Below, piece after piece: positions 1-7,161 of a stretch of DNA of 64,000 bases. The stretch spans positions 124,001 through 188,000 of the forward strand of contig NZ_JABEZU010000002.1 of assembly GCF_013149785.1 (NCBI RefSeq), given 5' to 3'. Numbering within the stretch: position 1 is the first letter of the stretch; the number at the start of each line of letters is the position of its first letter. The notes under the pieces are model-generated. The model was not told the DNA's origin, did no database searches, and worked only from the letters and a program-made list of their open reading frames with translations. The position numbers and the translations under genes were made by a program. This DNA comes from Isoptericola halotolerans. Lineage in GTDB: Bacteria > Actinomycetota > Actinomycetes > Actinomycetales > Cellulomonadaceae.

Positions 1-195
1 ACCGACGACCTCTGGGAGGACCGTTCGACCTGGGACGTGATGTTCGGCGACCAGCTCCTCATGTACGCGGCGATGCTGGGGCCCGCCGACGCCGAGGCGG
101 CGCTCGAGGTGGCGCGCGACCTGCCGGACGAGCGGATCGACGACGGTTCGACGCGATCCTGGCTGCTGGCCTGGTTGCGGGCGCACGCGGGGTAG
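1..195 (+). CDS. C-terminal fragment of an unidentified protein
   Basis: The first 64 codons are open in frame 1 and end at a TAG stop; the start lies outside the window. The peptide is acidic and rich in Trp, Leu and Ala (for example WDVMFGDQLLMYAAMLGP, then a closing WLLAWLRAHAG). The spacing of Trp and the acidic linker resemble the end of GH81 endo-1,3-beta-glucanases, but this is a weak impression from a short piece. The frame is GC3-rich like its neighbours, so it is probably a real coding end. The next gene has its own promoter, so no operon link is implied. Confidence 0.6.
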   Translation, partial: TDDLWEDRSTWDVMFGDQLLMYAAMLGPADAEAALEVARDLPDERIDDGSTRSWLLAWLRAHAG

Positions 196-221
196 ACCGG
201 CGTCGTCCGCGCTGCGCGCCG

Positions 222-227
222 TAGGGT
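222..227 (+). promoter_or_regulatory. -10 box of the uracil permease gene
   Basis: TAGGGT matches the actinobacterial -10 pattern TANNNT. It lies 42 bp before the ATG, which gives a 5' UTR of about 35 nt that contains the GGAG ribosome site. No clear -35 was seen. The downstream gene is a pyrimidine transporter, but no PyrR-type attenuator was recognised in this short leader. Confidence 0.5.
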
Positions 228-269
228 GTCCGACGGAGTTCACGGGACCTTCACGGACGGAGCGCGCGG

Positions 270-1586
270 ATGCAGTGGGGCTGGACGAAGCACGGCGACG
301 GCCGGTCGATCGCGCCGGGCGAGGCGGTGGCGCCGGGGGAGCGGCTGACCTGGCCGCGCACCGTCGGTATCGGGGTGCAGCACGTCGTGGCGATGTTCGG
401 CGCCACGTTCCTCGTGCCGCTGATCACCGGCTTCCCGCCGTCGACGACGCTGTTCTTCTCGGCGGTCGGGACCATCGGGTTCCTGCTCATCACGGGCAAC
501 CGGCTACCGAGCTATCTCGGGTCCAGCTTCGCCTTCCTCGCGCCCATCGGCGCGGCGACGGCGTCCCAGGGACAGGCGGCGGCCGTCGGCGGGATCTTCG
601 TCACGGGGGTGCTGCTGATGGTCGTCGGCGCGGTCGTGCACCGCGCCGGGGCACGCTGGATCGACCTCGTGATGCCGCCCGTGGTGACCGGGGTGATCGT
701 CGCGCTCATCGGGCTCAACCTGGCGCCCGCGGCCTGGGACAACTTCTCGGCCGCTCCGGTGACGGCGCTGGTCACGCTCGTGGCGGTGCTGGTCGTCTCG
801 GTCCTCTTCCGCGGCATCCTGGGGCGGCTGTCGATCCTCGTCGGCGTGCTCGTCGGGTACGCCTTCGCGGTGTGGCGTGGCGAGGTCGACTTCACGGAGG
901 TCAAGGACGCCGGCTGGTGGGGTCTGCCGGAGTTCACGGCACCGAGCTTCGAGCTGAGCGTGCTCGGACTGTTCCTCCCGGTGGTGTTCGTCCTGGTCGC
1001 GGAGAACGTGGGGCACGTGAAGTCGGTCGCGGCGATGACCGGGCAGAACCTGGACGACCGCATGGGCCGGGCGCTGTTCGCGGACGGTGTCGCCACCACG
1101 CTCGCGGGGACCGGCGGCGGCTCCGGCACCACGACCTACGCCGAGAACATCGGCGTCATGGCCGCCACCCGGGTCTACTCCACCGCCGCGTACTGGGTCG
1201 CGGGCACGACGGCGCTGCTGCTGTCGTTCTCCCCGAAGTTCGGCGAGGTGATCAACACCGTGCCGGGCGGGGTGCTGGGCGGGGTGACGACCATCCTCTA
1301 CGGCATGATCGGCGTCCTCGGCTTCCGCATCTGGGTGCAGAACCGCGTCGACTTCGCCGACCCCGTCAACCTCGCGACGGCGGCGGTGCCGCTGGTGATC
1401 GGCATCGCGAACTACACGTGGTCGGCGGGCGGGGTGACGTTCGAGGGGATCGCGCTGGGCACCGCGGCGGCGCTGGTGATCTACCACGGCATGCGGGCGA
1501 TCGGGCGGTGGCGCGGGACCGTCGTGCCGACGACGACGCCCGCACCGTCGTCGGGCGCCGAGGAGCCGGACCGACCGCTGCCGTAG
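270..1586 (+). CDS. uraA: uracil/xanthine permease (NCS2 family)
   Basis: This 438-residue polytopic membrane protein belongs to the nucleobase:cation symporter-2 family, whose members import uracil or xanthine with a proton. The N-terminal QHVVAMFGATFLVP segment, the LGSSFAFL segment (about residue 80) and the GGGSGTTTYAENIGVMA signature (about 284-300) are typical of the UraA/PyrP branch. About 14 hydrophobic segments can be followed along the length. The ATG is preceded by GGAG at a suitable distance. It appears monocistronic: the next gene is convergent after 45 bp. Substrate preference between uracil and xanthine is inferred; the short length and TTTYAEN motif favour uracil. Confidence 0.9.
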   Translation: MQWGWTKHGDGRSIAPGEAVAPGERLTWPRTVGIGVQHVVAMFGATFLVPLITGFPPSTTLFFSAVGTIGFLLITGNRLPSYLGSSFAFLAPIGAATASQGQAAAVGGIFVTGVLLMVVGAVVHRAGARWIDLVMPPVVTGVIVALIGLNLAPAAWDNFSAAPVTALVTLVAVLVVSVLFRGILGRLSILVGVLVGYAFAVWRGEVDFTEVKDAGWWGLPEFTAPSFELSVLGLFLPVVFVLVAENVGHVKSVAAMTGQNLDDRMGRALFADGVATTLAGTGGGSGTTTYAENIGVMAATRVYSTAAYWVAGTTALLLSFSPKFGEVINTVPGGVLGGVTTILYGMIGVLGFRIWVQNRVDFADPVNLATAAVPLVIGIANYTWSAGGVTFEGIALGTAAALVIYHGMRAIGRWRGTVVPTTTPAPSSGAEEPDRPLP

Positions 1587-1631
1587 CAGGGGCCGGTCTC
1601 GGGACGACGAGCCCGGGCCTCTTGCCTCAGG

Positions 1632-2285
1632 TCAGGCGTCGGGCTCGCGGCCGATGCCGTACTCGCGCTCGATCGGTTCGAGGTCCTCGACCGGGACGCA
1701 GCCGGGCATGTTCTCCAGCGGCTGGTCGGCCGCGAGGGGCACCTCCGCGGTGTCCAGCGGCTCGGTCCAGCCGGTGCCGACGAGAAGATCGATGACCCTG
1801 CCCGCGCGGTCGTCCAGGACCAGGTCGATGTCCTCGTACTGCGCGGCCAGGGTGTACGCCTGGACGATCCCGGCGGCACCGTAGCGGATCTGCGAGTAGC
1901 CCTCGACGAGGTGGGGCCAGTCACCGGTAGCGCGGACGTCGAACCCGCGGTCGGCGAGCACCTCGGCGCTCGCGCCGGCGAGGGCGAACCGCGGGTCGGC
2001 GGCGTTGAAGATGCGCACCCGCACCTTGTCGTACGCCAGCGGGGTGGCGCCGTCCGGGGAGTCCTCCTGCTCGGGCAGGCAGGCAGGTGCCATGCTCTCC
2101 ACCGTCGTGCTCGGGGTGTAGATGGGCTCCGAGATCGGCGAGTCGATCGTCTCGGTGTAGATGGCGAGCGCACCGAGGCCGAGGATCACGAGGAAGGCGA
2201 TGATGAGCCCGAAGACGACGGCCTGACGCTCGTGCTTGCGTCGTCGGCGGGCGATCCGCGCCGGATCCTGGGCTGGTGATGTCAC
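1632..2285 (-). CDS. LytR C-terminal domain membrane protein
   Basis: The 217-residue product starts with a basic cytoplasmic stretch (RIARRRRKHERQ), one membrane helix at about residues 25-48 and an extracellular part. The segment KVRVRIFNAADPRFALAGASAEVLADRGFDV with a following Gly-Trp motif is the LytR_C fold, found alone or behind LytR-CpsA-Psr domains; no catalytic LCP domain is present here. The role is thought to be in the cell envelope but is unknown. The GTG start has no ribosome site; instead TAGTTT (complement of 2292-2297) ends 6 nt before it, so the mRNA is probably leaderless. Confidence 0.8.
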   Translation of the reverse strand: MTSPAQDPARIARRRRKHERQAVVFGLIIAFLVILGLGALAIYTETIDSPISEPIYTPSTTVESMAPACLPEQEDSPDGATPLAYDKVRVRIFNAADPRFALAGASAEVLADRGFDVRATGDWPHLVEGYSQIRYGAAGIVQAYTLAAQYEDIDLVLDDRAGRVIDLLVGTGWTEPLDTAEVPLAADQPLENMPGCVPVEDLEPIEREYGIGREPDA

Positions 2286-2322
2286 GCGAAGAAACTACCT
2301 GAGAATCGTCGATGCCGAGCGT

Positions 2323-2619
2323 TCATCCGACGACGAGGACGCGGGCGTGCAGGATCGGGCGCTGCTGGAGGGCGGCACGGACGGCCCGGTGCAGCCCGTC
2401 CTCGAGGTACAGCGTGCCCCGGTACTCGACCACGTGAGCGAACAGGTCGCCGAAGAAGGTCGAGTCGTCGGCGAGCAGGGCGTCGAGGTCCAGCGTGCGC
2501 TTGGTGGTCACGAGCTCGTCCAGCCGGACCTGGCGGGGCGGCACGTCCGACCAGTCGTTGGTGCTCTCGCGCCCGTGGTCCGGGTAGGGACGACCATCGC
2601 CCACGGACTTGAAGATCAT
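2323..2619 (-). CDS. small actinobacterial protein often annotated as VapB-family antitoxin
   Basis: This 98-residue protein begins MIFKSVGDGRPYPDHG and ends with ALQQRPILHARVLV, the hallmark of a small conserved actinobacterial family that databases tend to label type II antitoxin VapB. No VapC-like toxin with PIN acidic residues lies next to it, so the antitoxin label is doubtful. The ATG at 2619 was chosen over an in-frame ATG 9 nt upstream because TACGAT (complement of 2627-2632) ends 7 nt before it, which makes a leaderless start. It lies upstream of the LytR_C gene on the same strand, a neighbourhood common for the family. Confidence 0.75.
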   Translation of the reverse strand: MIFKSVGDGRPYPDHGRESTNDWSDVPPRQVRLDELVTTKRTLDLDALLADDSTFFGDLFAHVVEYRGTLYLEDGLHRAVRAALQQRPILHARVLVVG

Positions 2620-2672
2620 GGCTGTCATCGTAGAGGTGGGCCTGTGCCCCGGGGTGCCACTCGGGCCAAGAG

Positions 2673-2695
2673 ATCGTCACGATCGTGTCACGATC
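2673..2695. promoter_or_regulatory. overlapping dyads ATCGT-C-ACGAT and ATCGTG-T-CACGAT
   Basis: Two overlapping inverted repeats also form two direct copies of GTCACGATC with an 11-bp period. They lie about 40-65 bp upstream of the proposed promoter of the small VapB-annotated gene and just past the end of the beta-galactosidase gene. One helical turn between copies suggests binding of a regulator dimer or tetramer. The regulator is unknown. The half site ATCGTG also occurs in the LysR box at 10108-10122, perhaps by chance. Confidence 0.35.
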
Positions 2696-2790
2696 AGGTC
2701 GACCTTCGTCGAGCGAACACATCGTCGTCACAGAGTTCGCGCAGGTGGCGGCAACCGGGGTGACCGGCATCACGCAAACCCGGGCAACGG

Positions 2791-4584
2791 TCATTCCTCG
2801 GTCGGGCCGAGACCCGGCCCGGCCACCAGCTGAGCGGTGCTGCGCCTCGTCCCGTGCAGCTCGAGCACCACGATCTCGTTGCCGGTGGCGCGTACCAGCG
2901 GTCCCGGGACGTAGAGGGTGCGCGTGGGCCCGGCGCTCCAGTAGCGGCCCAGGCAGAACCCGTTGAACCACACCACGCCCTTCGCCCAGCCGTCGAGCGC
3001 CAGGAAGTGGTCGGCGCCCTCGGCGCTCGCGAAGGTGCCGTGGACCAGCACCGGACCGGGAAGCGGCACGTCGGCTCCGGAGGGTGCCGCCGCCCGCAGT
3101 GCCGCCGTGACCTCCTCGCGCAGGGTCCCGCCGTCGTCGTCGAACCGCAGCGGGGTGACGTCCCACCCGGTGAGCTCGCGCCGGGCGGTCCGCGCCGGGC
3201 CGATCAGGCCCTTGGGCTCGCCGATGCGCGGGCCGTAGTTGACTCGACCGGCGTCCTCCACGAGCAGGGTGAGCTCGCCGGCGCGGGCCGGCAGTGCGAC
3301 GGCGGTGGTGTGCGTGGTGCGGTCGAGCAGGCCGACCGGTTCGCCGTCGAGGGCCACGAGCGCGCGGTCGCGAACCTCGTCGACCACCAGGACGGCGTCG
3401 TCGGCGGTGATGTGCGTGCGGTACCGCACGAAGCCGTCCCACGCGGCCACGTCGTCGTGCGTGGGGGCGTGCTCGAACCGCTGCGCCGTGCCGAGCAGGC
3501 CGACCACCTCGTCCAGCGGCACGTGTCGGTCCAGCGACACGGTGAGCTCCGGGGCGGGCGACGCCTCGGTCGGGAGCTCGTCGGGGACCGGCCGGTGCCG
3601 GGCGATCACGGTGCGCAGCGCGTGGAACTTCGCCGTCGGGGCGCCGTGCTCGGCGAGCGGCGCGTCGTAGTCGTACGACGTGGTCAGGGGCCGGTACGTG
3701 CCCTTGTCGTTGGCGCCGGAGGTGAACCCGAAGTTGGTGCCGCCGTGGAACATGTAGAGGTTGACCGACGCGCCCGCGGCGAGCAGGGCGTCGAGGTCGG
3801 CGGCGTTGGCCTCGGGGGCGGTGACATGGTGGTGCAGACCCCAGGAGTCGAACCAGCCGTCCCAGAACTCCGTGCACATCAGCGGGCCGGTGGGCTGGTG
3901 GCGGCGGAGGGTCGCCAGGCGCTCGGTGGTGCGTGAGCCGAAGTTCGCCGTCCGGTGCAGCTCGGGCAGCCCGCCGCGTGCGAGGTGCTCGTCGTTCGCC
4001 TGGTCGCTGGTGAACAGCGGCACGTCGATGCCGTGGTGACGCAGCATGGCGGTCAGCGTGCGCAGGTAGTGCTGTCGCTCGGCGAGCGGGTCGTCGCCGT
4101 ACGCCCCGTACTCGTTCTCGACCTGCACCATCAGCACCGGCCCGCCCGCCGTCACCTGTCGCGGTGCCACGATGCCCGCCACGGCCGCGTAGTAGTCCTC
4201 GATCGCCGCGAGGAACTGCGGCTCGGCACGTCGCACGCCCACGGTGGGATCGGTGAACAGCCAGGCCGGTAGCCCGCCGCCGGTCCACTCCGCGCAGATG
4301 TAGGGGCCGGGGCGGACGATGGTGTGCAGGCCCTCGGCGGCGGCCAGGTCGAGGAAGCGGCCGAGGTCGCGCGGCCCGTCGGTGCGGAACTCACCGCGTG
4401 CGGGCGCGTGGAAGTTCCACGCGACGTACGTCTCGATCGTGTTCAGTCCCATGAGGCGGGCCTTGCGGAGACGGTCGGCCCACTGGTCGGGGTGGACGCG
4501 GAAGTAGTGCAGCGCGCCACTGACGATCTGCAGCGGGCGGCCGTCGAGGAGGAAGTCTTCGTCACCGATGTCGAAGGAGGGCAT
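2791..4584 (-). CDS. beta-galactosidase, glycoside hydrolase family 35
   Basis: This 597-residue cytoplasmic enzyme would remove terminal beta-galactosyl residues. The TIM barrel shows the GH35 features SGALHYFRV (about 22-30), IVRPGPYICAEW (89-100), the acid/base Glu158 in VENEYG and the nucleophile Glu239 in CTEFWDGW, then a C-terminal beta part ending in a jelly-roll-like segment (WFNGFCLGRYW). There is no signal peptide. A much longer open frame extends upstream, but homology starts at MPSFDIGDEDF. TTAAAT ends 6 nt before this ATG, so translation is probably leaderless, and a palindrome covers that -10. No transporter gene is adjacent. Confidence 0.9.
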   Translation of the reverse strand: MPSFDIGDEDFLLDGRPLQIVSGALHYFRVHPDQWADRLRKARLMGLNTIETYVAWNFHAPARGEFRTDGPRDLGRFLDLAAAEGLHTIVRPGPYICAEWTGGGLPAWLFTDPTVGVRRAEPQFLAAIEDYYAAVAGIVAPRQVTAGGPVLMVQVENEYGAYGDDPLAERQHYLRTLTAMLRHHGIDVPLFTSDQANDEHLARGGLPELHRTANFGSRTTERLATLRRHQPTGPLMCTEFWDGWFDSWGLHHHVTAPEANAADLDALLAAGASVNLYMFHGGTNFGFTSGANDKGTYRPLTTSYDYDAPLAEHGAPTAKFHALRTVIARHRPVPDELPTEASPAPELTVSLDRHVPLDEVVGLLGTAQRFEHAPTHDDVAAWDGFVRYRTHITADDAVLVVDEVRDRALVALDGEPVGLLDRTTHTTAVALPARAGELTLLVEDAGRVNYGPRIGEPKGLIGPARTARRELTGWDVTPLRFDDDGGTLREEVTAALRAAAPSGADVPLPGPVLVHGTFASAEGADHFLALDGWAKGVVWFNGFCLGRYWSAGPTRTLYVPGPLVRATGNEIVVLELHGTRRSTAQLVAGPGLGPTEE

Positions 4585-4586
4585 GA

Positions 4587-4603
4587 ACCGATTTAAACAC
4601 GGT
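4587..4603. promoter_or_regulatory. imperfect palindrome over the beta-galactosidase promoter
   Basis: ACCG-N9-CGGT with a TTTAAA core lies 2 nt upstream of the GH35 start codon and covers the apparent -10 TTAAAT. A repressor bound here would block transcription directly, as LacI- or GntR-type sugar regulators do. No such regulator gene is adjacent, so it would act in trans. Confidence 0.5.
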
Positions 4604-4829
4604 CGTCGGTGGTGCGGGTCCTCCCCGCGGAGGGCCGGCTCCGGGGACGTCAGGGACTGATTGACCTGGTCAGGAGCGACCGCTACCCTGCTGACGTCAT
4701 CGGCCACGACGTCCTGGAGCGGACTTCTCGCGACCGGGTCGAACGATCGCTCGGCGAGGGTGCTGACGATCACTCCTCGGGGGCTGTCCGCATCGCCCGG
4801 CCGTGCCGGGAAACCTGGAGGCATCGAAC

Positions 4830-5384
4830 ATGGCAAGAGCACGTGGACGCGGCGTCGCGCTCGTCGCGCTGCTGATGGGTGCGGCGCTGACCGGCTGCAC
4901 GGGCGGTGAGCCCGAGCAGGGCGACCCCGGCGCTCCGGACGCGCGGCAGACCGAGGAGGCCGGCGGGTCCACGGCGGAGGGCGAGGCACCCGACGCGGGG
5001 GGCGAGGGCGACGAGGGTGCTGCGGACGACGAGGCCGAGGCGTCCCTGACGGTCGAGGCCGACGGGGACGGCCCGATCGGCCTGGCGACGCCGGACGCAC
5101 CCGACGGCGAGGCGCAGGAGCTCTCCGGGATGCTCATCACGGGCCCGGGGGGCTGCTTCGCGGTGGAGGACGGCGCGCCCCCGCAGCTGGTGGTCTTCGC
5201 CGAGGACGCGGAGTTCGTCCTGCGCGACGCCCGGCCGTCGGTGACCACGCCCGCGATCGGCACCGTCGCGGTGGGGGAGGACTTCGACTTCACCGCCGTG
5301 GAGGTCCCCCTGGGCGCCGTGGACGGCGTGCCTGACGAGTGTGTCGACGGGGCTCAGGAGACCGTGCTCGTCGTCGAGGAGTGA
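4830..5384 (+). CDS. secreted lipoprotein of unknown function
   Basis: The 184-residue product has a signal peptide (basic MARARGRG, hydrophobic VALVALLMGAA) and the lipobox LTGC, so Cys should be lipidated and anchored outside. It is followed by about 60 residues of Glu/Asp/Gly/Ala-rich linker, then a folded part of about 90 residues starting near GLATPDAPDG, with two Cys (CFAVEDG and DECVDG) that could form a disulfide. ATG 4830 was chosen because GGAGG lies 8 nt upstream and the signal peptide begins there. No family was recognised. It points away from the GH35 gene across 245 bp. Confidence 0.7.
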   Translation: MARARGRGVALVALLMGAALTGCTGGEPEQGDPGAPDARQTEEAGGSTAEGEAPDAGGEGDEGAADDEAEASLTVEADGDGPIGLATPDAPDGEAQELSGMLITGPGGCFAVEDGAPPQLVVFAEDAEFVLRDARPSVTTPAIGTVAVGEDFDFTAVEVPLGAVDGVPDECVDGAQETVLVVEE

Positions 5385-5443
5385 CCGCGGCGCGGACCGG
5401 TCCGCTCGCGCGCACCGGCCCGTGCAGACCTGCGCAGACAAGA

Positions 5444-5481
5444 GAGCCCGCCTCCTGCACCACGGTGCGGGAGGCGGGCTC
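5444..5481 (-). terminator. strong hairpin terminator after tRNA-Ser
   Basis: A 17-bp stem with one G-U pair and a CACG loop lies between the lipoprotein gene and the tRNA gene. Read on the minus strand it is followed by TCTTGTCTG, a modest U-run, so it most likely ends the tRNA-Ser transcript. It may also stop the convergent lipoprotein transcript. Confidence 0.8.
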
Positions 5482-5486
5482 GCTGC

Positions 5487-5570
5487 GGAGGATGGGGGAT
5501 TCGAACCCCCGAGGGCGTGAACCCAACACGCTTTCCAAGCGTGCGCCATAGGCCGCTAGGCGAATCCTCC
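5487..5570 (-). tRNA. tRNA-Ser (anticodon GGA)
   Basis: The 84-nt gene folds into a class II tRNA: acceptor stem GGAGGAT/ATCCTCC, anticodon stem-loop CACGC-TTGGAAA-GCGTG with anticodon GGA, a long variable arm typical of tRNA-Ser, and a T arm with GGTTCGAATCC. The anticodon reads UCC and UCU serine codons. CCA is not encoded. A -10 box lies upstream and a strong hairpin downstream, so it is a single-gene unit. Confidence 0.97.
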
Positions 5571-5610
5571 TCTGGTGCCACCTACGCACCACGGCGCAGG
5601 CAACTCCAGC

Positions 5611-5616
5611 AGGATA
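5611..5616 (-). promoter_or_regulatory. -10 box of tRNA-Ser
   Basis: On the minus strand TATCCT is a canonical -10. It predicts a start about 34 nt before the mature tRNA 5' end. No good TTGACA-like -35 was seen at 16-18 bp. Confidence 0.5.
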
Positions 5617-5705
5617 GCGGACGGACCGGCAGGTCTCCGAATCGGCTGTCTGTGAGGTGCGCGACGTCGTCGTCGGCCGGTTTCGGGACAGGCGTGGGTC
5701 TCGGT

Positions 5706-5711
5706 TAGGGT
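5706..5711 (+). promoter_or_regulatory. -10 box of the SRP RNA gene
   Basis: TAGGGT ends 7 nt before the first base of the SRP RNA stem, so transcription should begin exactly at the RNA 5' end. GGGACA at 5685-5690 is a weak -35 candidate with a 15-bp spacer. Confidence 0.55.
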
Positions 5712-5718
5712 AGGGGCA

Positions 5719-5806
5719 GACCCCTCGTGCGGCATCACCTCGCCGAACTCCCCCAGGGCCGGAAGGCAGCAAGGGTAAGTGAGCTCTGGTGGGTGCGCGA
5801 GGGGTC
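5719..5806 (+). ncRNA. ffs: 4.5S signal recognition particle RNA
   Basis: The sequence contains the conserved SRP domain IV loop: AGGGCCGGAAGGCAGCAAGG at about 5755-5774, with the GGAA tetraloop region and the asymmetric AGCA side that bind Ffh. The ends pair over 12 bp (GACCCCTCGTGC with GCGCGAGGGGTC, one G-U). The size of about 88-95 nt fits the short bacterial form without an Alu domain. It works with Ffh and FtsY in co-translational targeting of membrane proteins. Confidence 0.95.
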
Positions 5807-6163
5807 CTTTGCGTCTCGGTGACCAGCAGTTTCTCACGGAGCAAGACGATCCGCATCCGCATGGTGGGATTTCAGGGTCGTCGAGTTGGAGAAGTGGCCC
5901 TCGCGGTGTTCAGGTTGAGCCATGCACCGCTTCGACGCCACCGCTCCCCGCACCGCGCGCACCCCGCTGCGCGGCCGGACGTGCCGTGCGGCGTGGCGGC
6001 GCACCCGAATGCGTGTGCGCTGACAGCGCTCCCGCACCGTCGTCGGGCATGACGACACCCACCCTCCCTGCGCCCGCCGCGCGCTGATGGCCGCGGCCTG
6101 CCTGCCTCTCCCTGTTCTCCGCGACGGCGCCGCGCGCCGTCGCGTCCCTGGAAGGACTCCCTC
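5807..6163 (+). other. 357-bp region without a supported gene, leader of metQ
   Basis: No conserved protein-coding frame was found on either strand. Two short open frames occur: a 33-codon Arg-rich one from ATG 5922 and a 12-codon one from ATG 6048; neither has a convincing ribosome site. The core motifs of known SAM riboswitches were looked for and not seen. The only strong structure is a GC hairpin directly before the metQ ribosome site. Control of the methionine importer could reside here. Confidence 0.5.
6121..6143 (+). promoter_or_regulatory. hairpin next to the metQ ribosome site
   Basis: GCGACGGCG pairs perfectly with CGCCGTCGC around a 5-nt loop. It ends 6 nt before the GGAAGGA ribosome site of metQ. 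It could modulate translation or be a small attenuator stem. No U-run follows, so termination is unlikely. Confidence 0.4.
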
Positions 6164-7054
6164 ATGTCTGTGCGCTCCACCCTGCTCGCCGCCGGCGCCG
6201 CCGCCTCCGTCCTCGCTCTCGCCGCCTGCGCCAGCGGCGCCGAGACGCCTGTCGCCGAGGGCACCACCGAGGACCCGGTCCGCATCGGTGTCGTCTCCTC
6301 CGGCGAGGCCTACTGGGACACGTTCGCCGAGGCGGCCGCCGCCGACGGCATCACCGTCGAGATCGTCAACTTCTCCGACTACCAGCTCCCCAACCAGGGG
6401 CTCAGCGACGGCGACCTGGACCTCAACCAGTTCCAGCACCTGCAGTTCCTCGCGGGCTACAACGTGGCACGCGGCGACGACCTCACCCCGATCGGCGCCA
6501 CCGCCGTCTACCCGCTGGGCCTGTACTCCACGTCCCACGCGAGCGTCGAGGAGATCCCCGAGGGGGGCGAGGTCGCCATCCCGAACGACGACACCAACCA
6601 GGCTCGGGCCCTCCTGGTGCTGCAGGAGGCCGGCCTGATCGCGCTGCGCGACGGCGGCAACTCGTTCTCGACGCCGGCCGACGTGCTCGCCGACGAGTCG
6701 CGGGTGACCGTCACCCCGGTGGACGCCGCGCAGACGGCGCTCGCGCTGCAGGACGTCGACGCCTCGATCGTCAACAACGACTTCGTGGGCGACGCGGGCC
6801 TGACCGCGGAGGACGCGATCTACTCCGATGACCCGGACGCCTCTGCGGCCGAGCCGTACATCAACATCTGGGTGTCCCGCGCCGAGGACGCCGAGGACGT
6901 GACCCTCAACCGCCTCGTCGAGATCTTCCACACCGAGGAGATCGAGCAGGGCGTGATCGAGGCGTCCGGCGGGACCGGCGTCATCAAGGACAACGACGCG
7001 GCCGACCTCCAGGCGATCCTCGCCGAGATCCAGACCAACCTCGCCGACCAGTGA
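6164..7054 (+). CDS. metQ: methionine ABC transporter substrate-binding lipoprotein
   Basis: The 296-residue product belongs to the NlpA/MetQ family that binds D- or L-methionine outside the membrane. It has a signal peptide with lipobox LAAC (Cys about 22), then the family pattern IVNFSDYQLPNQGLSDGDLDLNQFQH (about 68-93), YPLGLYS and IPNDDTNQARALLVLQEAG. Length is slightly above the usual 270-280. GGAAGGA lies 7 nt before the ATG. metN and metI follow in the same direction, but a very long hairpin lies between this gene and metN, which would give more MetQ than MetNI, as needed for a binding protein. Confidence 0.93.
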   Translation: MSVRSTLLAAGAAASVLALAACASGAETPVAEGTTEDPVRIGVVSSGEAYWDTFAEAAAADGITVEIVNFSDYQLPNQGLSDGDLDLNQFQHLQFLAGYNVARGDDLTPIGATAVYPLGLYSTSHASVEEIPEGGEVAIPNDDTNQARALLVLQEAGLIALRDGGNSFSTPADVLADESRVTVTPVDAAQTALALQDVDASIVNNDFVGDAGLTAEDAIYSDDPDASAAEPYINIWVSRAEDAEDVTLNRLVEIFHTEEIEQGVIEASGGTGVIKDNDAADLQAILAEIQTNLADQ

Positions 7055-7061
7055 CCTCCGT

Positions 7062-7140
7062 CCCCGCGAAGTAGTACCGCAGGCGCTCGAGAAGTACCCG
7101 CGGGGTACTTCCTCGACGCCTGCGGTACTACTTCGCGGGG
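7062..7140 (+). terminator. 79-nt hairpin inside the metQ-metN-metI operon
   Basis: The outer 24 bp (from CCCCGCGAAGTAG to its complement CTACTTCGCGGGG) pair perfectly; the stem continues with 4 and 9 more pairs around two single-base bulges to a 3-nt loop, about 37 bp in total. It begins 8 nt after the metQ stop and ends 10 nt before the metN ribosome site. There is no U-run. It could act as a partial terminator or as an mRNA-stabilising 3' structure for metQ. Confidence 0.75.
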
Positions 7141-7161
7141 GTGGCGCGTGAAAGGACAGTC

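Noticed and set aside
4585-5100. N-terminal extension of the beta-galactosidase by 172 codons
   Set aside because: The extension is Arg/Pro-rich, overlaps the lipoprotein gene on the other strand, and GH35 similarity and the promoter both point to ATG 4584.
5922-6023. 33-codon leader peptide upstream of metQ
   Set aside because: No ribosome site or Met/Cys run; Arg-rich composition is typical of chance frames in GC-rich DNA.
5834-6163. Possible SAM riboswitch upstream of metQ
   Set aside because: The conserved cores of SAM-I/IV/II were not found by eye; only a simple GC hairpin is present.
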